In this document: positions 17,180 through 26,093 of the stretch, piece after piece | Position numbering within the stretch: position 1 is the stretch's first letter | Layout: each line of letters starts with the position of its first letter | Assembly (NCBI GenBank): GCA_963755755.1 | Contig: CAVWLJ010000012.1 | Coordinates: forward strand, 316,608-380,607 | Source: DATKNA01 sp963755755 | Lineage (GTDB): Bacteria; Actinomycetota; Actinomycetes; Actinomycetales; Kineosporiaceae | Length of the DNA stretch: 64,000 bases | Reading direction: 5' to 3' | Program-made: the position numbers and the translations under genes | The notes under the pieces: model-generated | The model's input: the letters and a program-made list of their open reading frames with translations, nothing else | What the model was told of the DNA's origin: nothing | Database searches by the model: none

Positions 17180-18622
17180 TCAGGCGACGGCGAGCTCGGC
17201 GAGCTGCTCGGCGTCCGGCACCAGGGAACGCGACCACAGCGCCAGGCCGACGTTCACCGCGGCGAGGATCGCCGCGATCACCATTCCGCGCTGGAAGCCC
17301 GCGGTCAGCGCATCGGCCTGAGAGCTGCCGGTCGCGAGCATCTCCGTCACTACCGAGGTCGAGAGCGTGCTGATCACGGCCAGGCCCAGAGCGCCGCCGA
17401 CCTGGTAGCCGGTGTTCACGACGCCCGAGACGGCGCCGGCGTCCTCCTGGCTGACCTCGGCGACCGCCACCACCTGGGCGGGCACGCCGATGCCGGTGAT
17501 CCCGGCGCCGAAGAGCACCAGGCCCGGCAGCAGCTCGGTGACGTAGCTGCCGGAGGCGCCGGCCCGCGACAGGAGCAGCAGCCCGACGACGCTGATGACG
17601 GCCGAGGCCGCGTGCACCGGCCGGGTGCCGACCCGGGCGATCAGCTGCGAGGTGACCAGCGCCCCGGCGATGGCGGCGAAACCCATGGGAAGGAACTGCA
17701 GGCCGGTGTCCAGCGCGGAGAGCCCGCGGACCTGCTGCAGGTAGATCGCGGTCAGGAAGAACATGGCGAGGAAGGAGGCGCCGTTGAGGGCGAGCGCGCC
17801 GGTCGCCTTGCTCAGACCGGGGGACCGGAACAACCGCAGCGGCACGAGCGGGTCGCGCGAGCGGGACTCGACGGCGACGAACGCGGCCAGCAGTGCGGCG
17901 CCTGCGGCCAGCGCCGCGATCACCTCGAACGAGGCCCAGCCCAGCGGCTCGGCACGGATCACGCCGAGGATGACGGCGAGCACGCCTGCGGTTCCCAGTA
18001 CCGATCCGGCGACGTCGAAGGTCCGGGGGCCGACTGCGGTGACGCGGCTGGCGGGCACGTACCTCGGTGTCAGCGCGAGCAGGAGCACGCCGATCGGGAC
18101 GTTCACGAAGAACACCCACTCCCAGCCGAGCGCGTCGACGAGGATGCCGCCCGCGACGACGCCGAGGGTGCCGCCGAGCCCGGCGAGGCCGCCCCAGATG
18201 CCCAGCGCGATGTTGCGCTGCCGCCCGTGGGCGAAGGTGACGGTGAGGATCGAGAGGGCCGCGGCCGACATGAGCGCTCCCCCGAAACCCTGCACGGCTC
18301 GGACGCCGATGAGCACGCCCTGGGACGATGCCAGGCCGCCGGCGAGCGACGCGACGGTGAAGAGGCCGAGGCCGGCGGAGAAGATCCGCCGCCGGCCCAG
18401 CAGGTCGGAGAGCCTGCCACCGAGCAGCAGGAACCCGCCGAACGCGAGCGTGTAGGCGCTGATCACCCACTGCAGGTCGTCGGCCGAGAAGTGCAGTGAG
18501 GCCTGCAGGTTGGGCAGCGCGACGTTCACGATCGTGACGTCGAGGACGACCATGAACTGTGCGAGGGCCAGCACCGTGAGCGTGGCCCACGGGCTCCGGG
18601 TCCGGGTGTCGGGGAGTGCCAT
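17180..18622 (-). CDS. MFS drug/proton antiporter, DHA2 (EmrB/QacA) family
   Basis: A 480-residue transporter with about 14 membrane helices. Family motifs are LDVTIVNVALP in helix 1 (the DHA2 motif), GGRLSDLLGRRRIFSAG (motif A after helix 2) and RAVQGFGGALMSAAALSI (motif B, helix 4 Arg). ATG 18620-18622 is preferred over 18632-18634 because GGAG lies 6 bases before it. It diverges from a TetR gene across an operator with three TACGCTGTA-type half-sites, the classic arrangement of a repressor-controlled efflux pump. Confidence 0.92.
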   Translation of the reverse strand: MALPDTRTRSPWATLTVLALAQFMVVLDVTIVNVALPNLQASLHFSADDLQWVISAYTLAFGGFLLLGGRLSDLLGRRRIFSAGLGLFTVASLAGGLASSQGVLIGVRAVQGFGGALMSAAALSILTVTFAHGRQRNIALGIWGGLAGLGGTLGVVAGGILVDALGWEWVFFVNVPIGVLLLALTPRYVPASRVTAVGPRTFDVAGSVLGTAGVLAVILGVIRAEPLGWASFEVIAALAAGAALLAAFVAVESRSRDPLVPLRLFRSPGLSKATGALALNGASFLAMFFLTAIYLQQVRGLSALDTGLQFLPMGFAAIAGALVTSQLIARVGTRPVHAASAVISVVGLLLLSRAGASGSYVTELLPGLVLFGAGITGIGVPAQVVAVAEVSQEDAGAVSGVVNTGYQVGGALGLAVISTLSTSVVTEMLATGSSQADALTAGFQRGMVIAAILAAVNVGLALWSRSLVPDAEQLAELAVA

Positions 18623-18635
18623 CAGAGTCTCCATC

Positions 18636-18694
18636 TACGCTGTACCTATACGCTGTAAATGTACGTAGCACAGGCAAGCATGTACGGCGTATAG
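18636..18694. promoter_or_regulatory. Operator with three TACGC(T/C)GTA half-sites between MFS and TetR genes
   Basis: TACGCTGTAC (18636-18645) and TACGCTGTAA (18649-18658) are direct repeats 13 bp apart; TACGCCGTAC on the opposite strand occupies 18682-18691. The longer inverted pair CTATACGCTGTAAATG (18646-18661) and CATGTACGGCGTATAG (18679-18694) spans the divergent promoters. It is the likely binding site of the adjacent TetR protein. Confidence 0.8.
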
Positions 18695-18702
18695 TTGTCA
18701 AC

Positions 18703-19377
18703 ATGCCGACGAGGACGACGAAGGAGCGGCTCAGCCGCGACACCGTGACCGAGCGGGCCCTGGCCATGGCGGACGGCGAGGGCATCGAGGCCCTCACGAT
18801 CCGCCGGCTGGCGACCGATCTCGGCGTCACGCCGATGGCGCTGTACTGGCACTTCGCGGACAAGGAACGGCTGCTCGACGGCGTGGCGGAGCTCGTGCTC
18901 TCGCAGGTGGAGCTGCCCCTGGATGACGAGTCCCGCCCCTGGGATCAGCGCCTGCGCGAGGTCCTCGACCAGCTGCTCCGCGTCCTCGCGGCTCACCCGT
19001 CCGTGACGGACGTGGTGAAGACCCGCATCCTGCAGTCCGAACCCGGTCTCGAGCTGACCGAACGCGTGCTCGGGCTGCTCAGGGGCGCGGGCTTCTCGCC
19101 GGAGCAATCCGCCCAGCAGGCGGTCTACGCGCTGCTGTTCATCGTCGGCCTCGTCACGGGCGAGCCCGGCCTCATGCACGGCGAGGAGGACGACGAGGCC
19201 CGCGACGCGCGGCTGCGGGGCAAGTGGGCCTCGCTGCAGGCCCTCTCGCCCAAGCGGTACCCGCACGTCCTCGAGGCGGCGCTGCCCCTCACCAGCTGCG
19301 ACGACTCGCAGGAGTGGCGTGCCGCGGGCCTGGACCTGCTCCTGTGCGGCCTGCGCGACATGCAGCGCTCCGCCTGA
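18703..19377 (+). CDS. TetR family repressor (TetR_C-type, MFS regulator)
   Basis: A 224-residue regulator starting at ATG 18703, right after the operator. The DNA-binding domain reads LSRDTVTERALAMADGEGIEALTIRRLATDLGVTPMALYWHFADKERLLDGVAE in the native protein, with LGVTPMALYWHFADK as recognition helix region, characteristic of true TetR-class tetracycline-type repressors. The C-terminal domain is helical and would bind the drug or ligand. It is divergent from, and presumably represses, the MFS exporter. Confidence 0.93.
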   Translation: MPTRTTKERLSRDTVTERALAMADGEGIEALTIRRLATDLGVTPMALYWHFADKERLLDGVAELVLSQVELPLDDESRPWDQRLREVLDQLLRVLAAHPSVTDVVKTRILQSEPGLELTERVLGLLRGAGFSPEQSAQQAVYALLFIVGLVTGEPGLMHGEEDDEARDARLRGKWASLQALSPKRYPHVLEAALPLTSCDDSQEWRAAGLDLLLCGLRDMQRSA

Positions 19378-19395
19378 TCCCAGCAGCGGCGGGGA

Positions 19396-21654
19396 TCAGC
19401 GGGACGGAGAGCGGGCCAAGGACAGCAGGTCACGCAGACCGGCGTCGGGCAGGTAGGCACGGCCGAGCGCGACCCCGATCCTGGGCAGCGCGGCTTCGTC
19501 GGGAAAGACGAGGTACAAGGGCTCGTGGCGCGGCTGGAACTTCGACTTGAACGCCTGGAGGGATCGGAAGCCGTAGTAGGGCTCGAGACTCGTACCGAGC
19601 CGATCGAGGAACGCGTCCAGCGGCGCTCGGTCGAGCCCGGAGTCGCCCGGCCCGGCCTTGGCCAGCGGCACCCCGGACAGCGAGACGAAGGCCGCCCCCT
19701 CGCCCTGGAAGGCGACACAGGCCGAGGCGATGAGGAACTCCATCGAGGAGCGGAACCCGTCCGGAGCCCGGCGCATCACGTCGAGCGTCCAGCCCGTCGG
19801 GCTGCCGCCGTCCGTACCGTAGGCGGGCATCCACGAGGTGACCCCGTGCACCGTCCCGTCGGCGTCGATCGCCAGCCCGACGCGCACGTGGGGATCGAGG
19901 GCCTCGTCGACGCCGCCGAGGGTGAATCCCATCTCGGGCAGTCCCTTGTCGCCCGTCCACTGCTCGGAGATCGCGCGTACCTGCACCTGGATCCCTCGCG
20001 GCTCGCTCGCGAGGTGAACCAGCCGGTGGGTGACCCCCTGCGCCGCCGCCCGGTTGAGCGCCGTCCGCACGTCCTGCCAGGCCTTCCCCTTGAAGGTCAG
20101 CGCGGGGAGATCGATCACCGCCTCTTCGGCGACCTGGAGCACCTGCCAGGAGAGATCGCGGGTCACCCGGGCGGCCTCGGCGGTGACGGAGAACAGGCAC
20201 GGCACGAGTCCGGCCGTCTCCATCCGGTCGGCGAAACCGCGCAGCAGCCGGCCGCGCTGCTCCGGTGTCGCCGCCACCGGGTCGCACAGCCCGAGCGCTA
20301 CGCCGGCGTGCACGCGGTACGCCACATAGCCCGGCTCGTCCGCGTCGTCGGCCGGCAGGTACCACCTGTTCTCGGGCCAGGTCGTCATCCATGCCAGCCG
20401 GTTCGGGGTGCCCCGCGTCTCGAGCAGCATCCGCGCCCGTGCGCGCTCGTCCTCGCTGGGAAGGGCGAGTGGAGAACCGGCGATCCGCCGCGCGCGGCGA
20501 CGCGAGGGGTTGGCGAACGCCCTCCGCCCGGCGACGAGGATCGCCAGTTGCGTGAGCGTGAACGCCAGCATGTACGTCAGGACCGGCCAGCCGGGCTCGG
20601 ATCGCACCGCCAGGGCGACCGCGAGAACGAGGAGGGCGACCAGGGATGCCACGGTCACGAACACGGCGAGCCGCCACGCGCTCCGGCGCCCCCGGCGCAG
20701 TCCCGCTGCGACGAGCAACCACAGCACGGTGAAGACCGGGCCGGAGGCGAACACGGCCTCGGTGCCGGGCATGCCGGTGGCCAGGGGGCCGCCCGACGCG
20801 GCCAGCGGCGCGATCAGCGCGGCGAGCCCCGACACGACGAAGCTGCCGGCCGCAAGGAGCCGGTACTCCCGCCTGGTCAGCCTCGGCCGGGCGACGCCGG
20901 CGCGGCCGCCCACGCGAGACCCGACGAGGCGTGGCCCCAGGGCGAGGCCGGCGGCCACCGCCAGGAGGTGCTCGAGGTCCCAGAGGACGCCGACGTACAC
21001 GAAGGACACGACCACGTAGGTCGCCAGCGCGATGCGCGTCCGCCCCCGCCAGGGAGCGGAGAGGGTGGCGGTCGCGGCGCTCGCCGCCCCCAGCGCGCCG
21101 GCCGAGAACCCGACGTCACGGGTGAGGGCCGTCTGGTCGGCCCAGAGCCAGCCGTGCCCGGAGACGATGACCAGGAGTGCGGCCGCCCCGAGCACCCCGG
21201 CGAGCTGGGTGACGACCGCCGTGCCCGCCGCCCGCCGCGTCCCCATCCGGTACTCCGCGAACCCGCAGAGCAGGACGAAGCTCCCCAGGGTGGGCACGTA
21301 CTGCAGAGGTGTCTGGGCGAACAGGACGCCCGTCGCAGGCGTCCACCAGCGGCCCGCGGAGAACGCGGGGACGCCGTAGGCGACGGCGTCCAGCAGCGAC
21401 TGGTTCCGCAGCGGACGCCACAGGGACGTGCTGGCCAGGCCCGCCAGCAGCGTGAGAACGGCAACGGACAGCGTGAAGGGGATCTTCTCGCGAAGGGTGC
21501 GGGCGACCTGCGCGGCCTGGAGCGCGTGCCGTCCGATCCGGTCCGACCGGGACCGAGCGGCCGGATCGGGAGGCCCGGTCGCCGCGGGAGCGGAGGCGCC
21601 GACGGACCCCCCAGGCGTGGGAGAGGAGTCGCCCTGGATCACCCGGGTCTTCAT
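19396..21654 (-). CDS. MprF-like DUF2156 membrane protein (rhomboid-like helices + aminoacyl-transferase fold)
   Basis: A 752-residue protein. The N-terminal half (about residues 45-390) has around ten membrane helices; the first block (SAGRWWTPATGVLFAQTPLQ) looks rhomboid-like. The C-terminal half (about 410-745) is a DUF2156 double-GNAT domain with WMTTWPENRWYLP, GVALGLCDPVAATPEQRG and LQAFKSKFQPRHEPLYLVFP, the domain that transfers amino acids to phosphatidylglycerol in MprF and related enzymes. It may modify membrane lipids or protect against cationic peptides. It diverges from the sensor kinase gene, 159 bp away, suggesting a shared envelope-stress theme. Confidence 0.85.
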   Translation of the reverse strand: MKTRVIQGDSSPTPGGSVGASAPAATGPPDPAARSRSDRIGRHALQAAQVARTLREKIPFTLSVAVLTLLAGLASTSLWRPLRNQSLLDAVAYGVPAFSAGRWWTPATGVLFAQTPLQYVPTLGSFVLLCGFAEYRMGTRRAAGTAVVTQLAGVLGAAALLVIVSGHGWLWADQTALTRDVGFSAGALGAASAATATLSAPWRGRTRIALATYVVVSFVYVGVLWDLEHLLAVAAGLALGPRLVGSRVGGRAGVARPRLTRREYRLLAAGSFVVSGLAALIAPLAASGGPLATGMPGTEAVFASGPVFTVLWLLVAAGLRRGRRSAWRLAVFVTVASLVALLVLAVALAVRSEPGWPVLTYMLAFTLTQLAILVAGRRAFANPSRRRARRIAGSPLALPSEDERARARMLLETRGTPNRLAWMTTWPENRWYLPADDADEPGYVAYRVHAGVALGLCDPVAATPEQRGRLLRGFADRMETAGLVPCLFSVTAEAARVTRDLSWQVLQVAEEAVIDLPALTFKGKAWQDVRTALNRAAAQGVTHRLVHLASEPRGIQVQVRAISEQWTGDKGLPEMGFTLGGVDEALDPHVRVGLAIDADGTVHGVTSWMPAYGTDGGSPTGWTLDVMRRAPDGFRSSMEFLIASACVAFQGEGAAFVSLSGVPLAKAGPGDSGLDRAPLDAFLDRLGTSLEPYYGFRSLQAFKSKFQPRHEPLYLVFPDEAALPRIGVALGRAYLPDAGLRDLLSLARSPSR

Positions 21655-21813
21655 CGTCTCCTCCGCCCGCCGCGTTCCGGCAACGTCTCATCGGCGAGGG
21701 CAGGACGGAAGGCGGGAGACCGGTGGGTGCCGGGGCGGGTTTCTGGTGTGTTCCCGAGAGCGATCTTCCCGAGTAGTGTCGGTGACACGCGACCTCGGAG
21801 AGGGGGGTCCGTC

Positions 21814-23607
21814 GTGGCGCCTTCCGCTGTGTCCGCGTCGCCTCTGGGGCCTTCGGCGCCGGGGCAGTCGAGCCGAGAGCCGCCGTCGCGGCCCGCTCCG
21901 ACGGTGCTCGTCGTCGCCGTGGTGGTCGCGGCAGCCGCGCTGGCGGCAGTCGGCGCCGTGTTGCTCGCCCACTCCACCGGGGACCTCGATCGCGCCGGCC
22001 TGCGGGCCGCCATGGTCGACTGGATCGTCGTCCCCTACGTCCTGGGCGGTCTGATCGCGTGGCGGCGCCGGCCGGAGAGTCGCTTCGGGCTCTTGATGAT
22101 CGCCGCCGGCCTCGCGATGGCTGCCACCACGTTCCAATGGAGCCCGAACCGCCTGGTCTCCACGATCGGGCAGCTCGTCGACCTGCTGCCGGCGGTCGTC
22201 TTCGCACACGTCTTCCTGGCCTTTCCCGACGGCCGTCTCGGGCGCCCGCCGGAGCGGCTGCTCCTCGGCGTCGGCTACGTCACGGCCGTCGGGGGATCGC
22301 TGCTCGTGCTGGTCCTGGGCGGGTTCGATCCCCGCAACCTGCTCACGCTCATCTCGAACGTGGGGGCGGCGGAGGCTGTCCAGAACGTGCAGCTGCTGGT
22401 CCTCGCGGCCGTGAACCTCCTCGGCGTCCTGCTGCTGAGCCGTAGCAGGAGAGGCGCCGGGCACGCGCCGCGACGCCTGCTCGCCCTGCTCGCGGACTCG
22501 TTCTCGCTCGGCCTGATCACCTTCGCGGCGCTGCTCGTCGCGGGGGTCTTCGCCCTCCCCGGCTTCGAGCAGCTGCGCCTCGTGACCTTCGGCGTCCTCG
22601 GGCTGGCCCCGGTCGCATTCCTCGGCGCGCTGCTCGACGCGCGGCTGGCGAGGTCGGGGGTCGCCGGACTGCTCGTCGAGCTCCACGACCACCCGGCGGC
22701 GGACCTGCGCGATCCGCTTGCGCGCGCCCTGCGCGACCCGACCCTGACCTTGGCCTACTGGCTCCCGCAGTACGGGGCCTGGGCGGACGAGGCGGGCAAC
22801 CCGGTTCCCGTCCCCGACCCCGACCCCCGCCGCAGTGTCAGGGTGATCGACCGCGACGGTGAGCACGTGGCTGCCCTGCTCTACGACCGTTCGCTCCAGG
22901 ACGAGGACGAGCTCGTCGCCGCGGTCAGCGCCGCCGCGGACATCGCGCTGGAGAACGGCCGGCTGCAGGCCGAGCTGCACGCCCGCCTGCAGGAGCTGCA
23001 CAGCTCCCGGACGAGAGTCATCGAGGCCGGTCAGCGGGAGCGTCAACGGCTGGAACGCAACCTGCACGACGGCGCGCAGCAGCGGCTGGTCGCCGTCAGC
23101 CTCGAGCTGGCAGTGCTGCGCGAGCGCCTCAGCGAGGACGCCGACGCCAGCGGCCGGGTCGACGAGATGAAGCGCGAGGTCGCGCTGTCGCTCGACGAGT
23201 TGCGGGATCTGGCGCGTGGGCTGCACCCTGCCGTGCTCAGCGGACACGGCCTGGCCGTGGCGCTGGACTCCCTCGCCGCGCGGGCACCGGTGCCGGTCCG
23301 GCTCTCGATGGACCTGCCGCGACGGTTGCCGGACGCGGTGGAGGTGGCGGCGTACTACGTCGTCTCGGAGAGCGTCGTCAACGTGGGCAAGCACGCGGGG
23401 GCAGCATCGGTCACGATCGACGTCCGGGAGCTCGACGCGCGGCTGATCGTGGAGATCATCGACGACGGGGGAGGCGGTGCCGACACGGAGGCGGGTTCGG
23501 GCCTGCGAGGGCTCGCCGATCGCGTCGAGGCGCTCAACGGCCGGCTGCGGGTCTGGAGCCCCGTAGGCGGTGGAACGCGCGTCAGGGCAGAGATCCCATG
23601 CGGGTAG
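21814..23607 (+). CDS. Membrane sensor histidine kinase (HisKA_3)
   Basis: A 597-residue kinase starting at GTG 21814, with AGAGGGGGG upstream. About eight membrane helices fill residues 30-275. A linker with a GAF-like remnant (SVRVIDRDGEHVAALLYD) leads to the HisKA_3 dimerisation motif QRLERNLHDGAQQRLVAVSL with phospho-acceptor His418. The HATPase_c domain has VVSESVVNVGKHAGA (N box) and DDGGGGAD...GSGLRGLADRVEALNG (G boxes). It overlaps the response regulator gene by 10 bp, so they are translationally coupled. It most likely senses an envelope signal and controls the ABC genes downstream. Confidence 0.93.
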   Translation: MAPSAVSASPLGPSAPGQSSREPPSRPAPTVLVVAVVVAAAALAAVGAVLLAHSTGDLDRAGLRAAMVDWIVVPYVLGGLIAWRRRPESRFGLLMIAAGLAMAATTFQWSPNRLVSTIGQLVDLLPAVVFAHVFLAFPDGRLGRPPERLLLGVGYVTAVGGSLLVLVLGGFDPRNLLTLISNVGAAEAVQNVQLLVLAAVNLLGVLLLSRSRRGAGHAPRRLLALLADSFSLGLITFAALLVAGVFALPGFEQLRLVTFGVLGLAPVAFLGALLDARLARSGVAGLLVELHDHPAADLRDPLARALRDPTLTLAYWLPQYGAWADEAGNPVPVPDPDPRRSVRVIDRDGEHVAALLYDRSLQDEDELVAAVSAAADIALENGRLQAELHARLQELHSSRTRVIEAGQRERQRLERNLHDGAQQRLVAVSLELAVLRERLSEDADASGRVDEMKREVALSLDELRDLARGLHPAVLSGHGLAVALDSLAARAPVPVRLSMDLPRRLPDAVEVAAYYVVSESVVNVGKHAGAASVTIDVRELDARLIVEIIDDGGGGADTEAGSGLRGLADRVEALNGRLRVWSPVGGGTRVRAEIPCG

Positions 23608-24241
23608 CCATCGCCGAGGACAGCGTCCTGCTGCGCGAGGGCTTGACCGGCTGCTCGGGGACGCGGGCTTTGACGTCGTCGGGCGGTACGGCAACGCCGA
23701 CGATCTGCTGACAAGGGTCCGCTCGGACCCGCCGGACGTCGTCATCGTCGACATCCGGCTGCCACCGACCCACAGCGACGAGGGGTTGCGGGCGGCACTG
23801 CATATTCGCGAGCGGTACCCCTCGGTCGGGGTCCTCGTGCTGTCCCAGTATGTCGAGGTCGGGCTGGCGATGACGTTGCTCTCCGACTCGGCGGAGGGCG
23901 TCGGCTATCTGCTCAAGGACCGCATCAGCGACGTCAAGGACTTCCTCGGCGCGGTGCGCCGGGTCGGCGCGGGCGGGTCGGCGCTGGACCCCACGATCGT
24001 CTCGACGTTGCTGCGCCGGCGGCGCAGTGCCGACCCGCTCGGCGACCTGACACCGCGCGAGCGGGAGGTTCTCGAGCTGATGGCCACCGGAAGCTCCAAC
24101 CAGGGCATCGCGGATGCCCTGGTCATCACGGTCCGCGCGGTCGAGAAGTACGTCTCGGCGATCTTCGGGAAGCTCGGCATTCCCGCGACCGGCAGCGAGT
24201 CGCGCCGCGTGCTCGCCGTGCTGATGTTCCTGCGGTCGTGA
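23598..24241 (+). pseudogene. LuxR-type response regulator, frameshifted near N-terminus
   Basis: From ATG 23598 the protein reads MRVAIAEDSVLLREGL, then the frame is lost; the next frame continues DRLLGDAGFDVVGRYGNADD. One base is missing at about 23643-23646. The rest is intact: phospho-acceptor Asp in DVVIVDIRLPPTHSDEGL, Lys in YLLKDRISDVKDF, and a LuxR helix-turn-helix LTPREREVLELMATGSSNQ. With one base restored the length is about 214 residues. The partner kinase overlaps upstream. Such a break would abolish the regulator, so a sequencing error is the simpler explanation. Confidence 0.85.
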
Positions 24242-24437
24242 CCGCCCGGTCCTGAGAGGTACCGGCGGCCCAGCCGCCGCCGGAACCACGGACACACCAG
24301 AAACCCGCCCCCCGAACGACGGGGCCGCCCCGTGTCGGCCGACCCGGGGCGATGGGAGGTTGGCGGAACCCGACACTCCTGACCGGCGATCCACAGCCCT
24401 GCTGGTCAGCGCGTCCAACCCACCCACGGAGACCCAC

Positions 24438-25310
24438 ATGTCCAGACGTACGCCATGGATCGTCGCCGGGATCGTCGTTCTGGTCGTGGCCACGCCGGTC
24501 GTCATCGCCGGGATCGTGCTCCTGGCTCTGTTCGGTTCCCGCGGTGATCTTCGCAGCGGGCCCCACCAGGTGACGACGCCCGGCCGGGCCCTCATCTCCT
24601 CGGTGGCCGAGATCAAGGACACCACCGACGCCGGCTTCCTCCTCGGGAACTCCCGGCTGGAGCTGGACGGCACCGCCCGCACCGCCGGCCACGGCGTCTT
24701 CGTCGGGATCGCCCCCGCGGCGGCCGTGGACCGCTACCTCGCCGGCGCCGACGTCGACGTCGTCAGCGACTTCGACCTCGCGCCCTTCAGCCTCACCACG
24801 GACCGCCGGCCGGGCACCGCCGCGCCGGCCGCCCCCGGTGCGCAGGACTTCTGGGTCGCCCGCGCCGAGGCATCATCTGGTACGGCCTCGCTGTCCTGGA
24901 TCGTGCGGGACGGGGACTACCGCGTCGTCATCATGAACGCCGACGCGAGCCCCGCGGTGGACGTCGACGGCACCTTCGGCGTCGTGATCCCTCGGGCGTT
25001 CGGACTGAGCATGGCCGTGCTCGTGACCGGCCTCGTCATGGGAGTGCTGGGCGTCGCCCTGCTCCTCGTCGGGCTGCTGCAGCGAGGCCGGCCCACGCCG
25101 CCCGCCCCGTCGGCGCCGGCAGCAGCACGGCCGCCCGTCGCCGGGCCGGTCCCGGCGCAGATGCCCCGCCCCCGCCCCTGCACCCACCGGGCCCCCGGCC
25201 ACCGGGCGGGAGCAGGAGTCGGACCCCGCTTCGCCCCGAGCCTGACCGGTACCGAAGCCGATCACCCGGCCTCGACAGCCCGCAGCGCCCTCGAAAGGGG
25301 AGCACCATGA
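24438..25310 (+). CDS. Two-helix membrane protein of the ABC-kinase operon
   Basis: A 290-residue protein with ATG 24438. A first hydrophobic helix covers about residues 8-32, an outer domain with a beta-rich pattern (GHGVFVGIAPAAAVDRYLAG, SLSWIVRDGDYRVVIMNADA) covers 40-195, and a second helix spans about 196-220. A proline-rich tail follows. The stop overlaps the next ATG (ATGA). The tail may be frameshifted: after about 25160 another frame reads APAPTGPPATGREQESDPAS with better third-base GC and would stop at 25245. Probably an extracytoplasmic accessory or sensor of the ABC system. Confidence 0.75.
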   Translation: MSRRTPWIVAGIVVLVVATPVVIAGIVLLALFGSRGDLRSGPHQVTTPGRALISSVAEIKDTTDAGFLLGNSRLELDGTARTAGHGVFVGIAPAAAVDRYLAGADVDVVSDFDLAPFSLTTDRRPGTAAPAAPGAQDFWVARAEASSGTASLSWIVRDGDYRVVIMNADASPAVDVDGTFGVVIPRAFGLSMAVLVTGLVMGVLGVALLLVGLLQRGRPTPPAPSAPAAARPPVAGPVPAQMPRPRPCTHRAPGHRAGAGVGPRFAPSLTGTEADHPASTARSALERGAP

Positions 25311-26092
25311 GCACCCTGCCCGTTCCCAGGCCTGCGGAGACCATGGCGTCGAAGGCGCCCGCCGCCAGGGCTTCCTCCCTCAGCAAGGTCTACGGGGAGG
25401 GTGAGACCAGCGTGGTCGCCCTCGACGCGGTCGACGTCAGCATCGAGCGGGAGCGGTTCACGGCGGTGATGGGGCCCTCCGGGTCCGGCAAGTCCACGTT
25501 CATGCACTGCCTGGCGGGTCTGGACTCCGCGACCTCCGGGCAGGTGTGGATCGGGGACGTCGACCTCACCCGCCTCAAGGACGACGACCTGACCCGGCTC
25601 CGGCGGGACGCGGTGGGGTTCATCTTCCAGGCCTACAACCTGGTGCCCACCCTCACCGCGCTCGAGAACATCACCCTGCCGCTGGACATCGCGGGCAGGA
25701 AGCCGGAGCCGTCCTGGCTGGAGACGGTGGTCGACACCCTCGGGCTGACCGATCGGCTCAGCCACAAGCCGAGCGAGCTCTCCGGAGGTCAGCAACAGCG
25801 GGTGGCGTGCGCACGGGCGCTCGTCAGCAAGCCGCAGCTCGTCTTCGGGGACGAGCCGACCGGCAACCTCGACAGCCGCGCCGGGGTCGAGGTCCTCGGG
25901 TTCCTGCGCCACAGCGTCGACTCCTTCGGGCAGACGATCGTCATGGTCACGCACGACCCGAAGGCGGCCTCCTACGCCGATCGCGTGATCTTCCTGGCCG
26001 ACGGCCGCGTGGTGGACGACATGCCGGACCCGACAGCGGACCGGGTGCTGGAGCGGATGGGTCGCTTCGAGGCCGCCGGACGGAGGACCTGA
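25307..26092 (+). CDS. ABC transporter ATP-binding protein (MacB/LolD type)
   Basis: A 261-residue ATPase with all motifs: Walker A GPSGSGKS (residues 56-63), Q-loop FIFQAYNLVPTLTALENI, signature LSGGQQQRVACARAL (158 onward), Walker B LVFGDEPTGNLD (178 onward) and the H-loop VMVTHD. This is the class that works with FtsX-like permeases to power mechanotransmission or export of peptides, antibiotics or lipids. It overlaps the upstream gene by 4 bp and is followed after 1 bp by the permease. Confidence 0.96.
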   Translation: MSTLPVPRPAETMASKAPAARASSLSKVYGEGETSVVALDAVDVSIERERFTAVMGPSGSGKSTFMHCLAGLDSATSGQVWIGDVDLTRLKDDDLTRLRRDAVGFIFQAYNLVPTLTALENITLPLDIAGRKPEPSWLETVVDTLGLTDRLSHKPSELSGGQQQRVACARALVSKPQLVFGDEPTGNLDSRAGVEVLGFLRHSVDSFGQTIVMVTHDPKAASYADRVIFLADGRVVDDMPDPTADRVLERMGRFEAAGRRT

Positions 26093-26093
26093 C

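Noticed and set aside
19525..21813. Upstream extension of the histidine kinase frame by about 760 codons
   Set aside because: It runs antisense to the MprF-like gene. The kinase start is better placed at GTG 21814, just before the first membrane helix.
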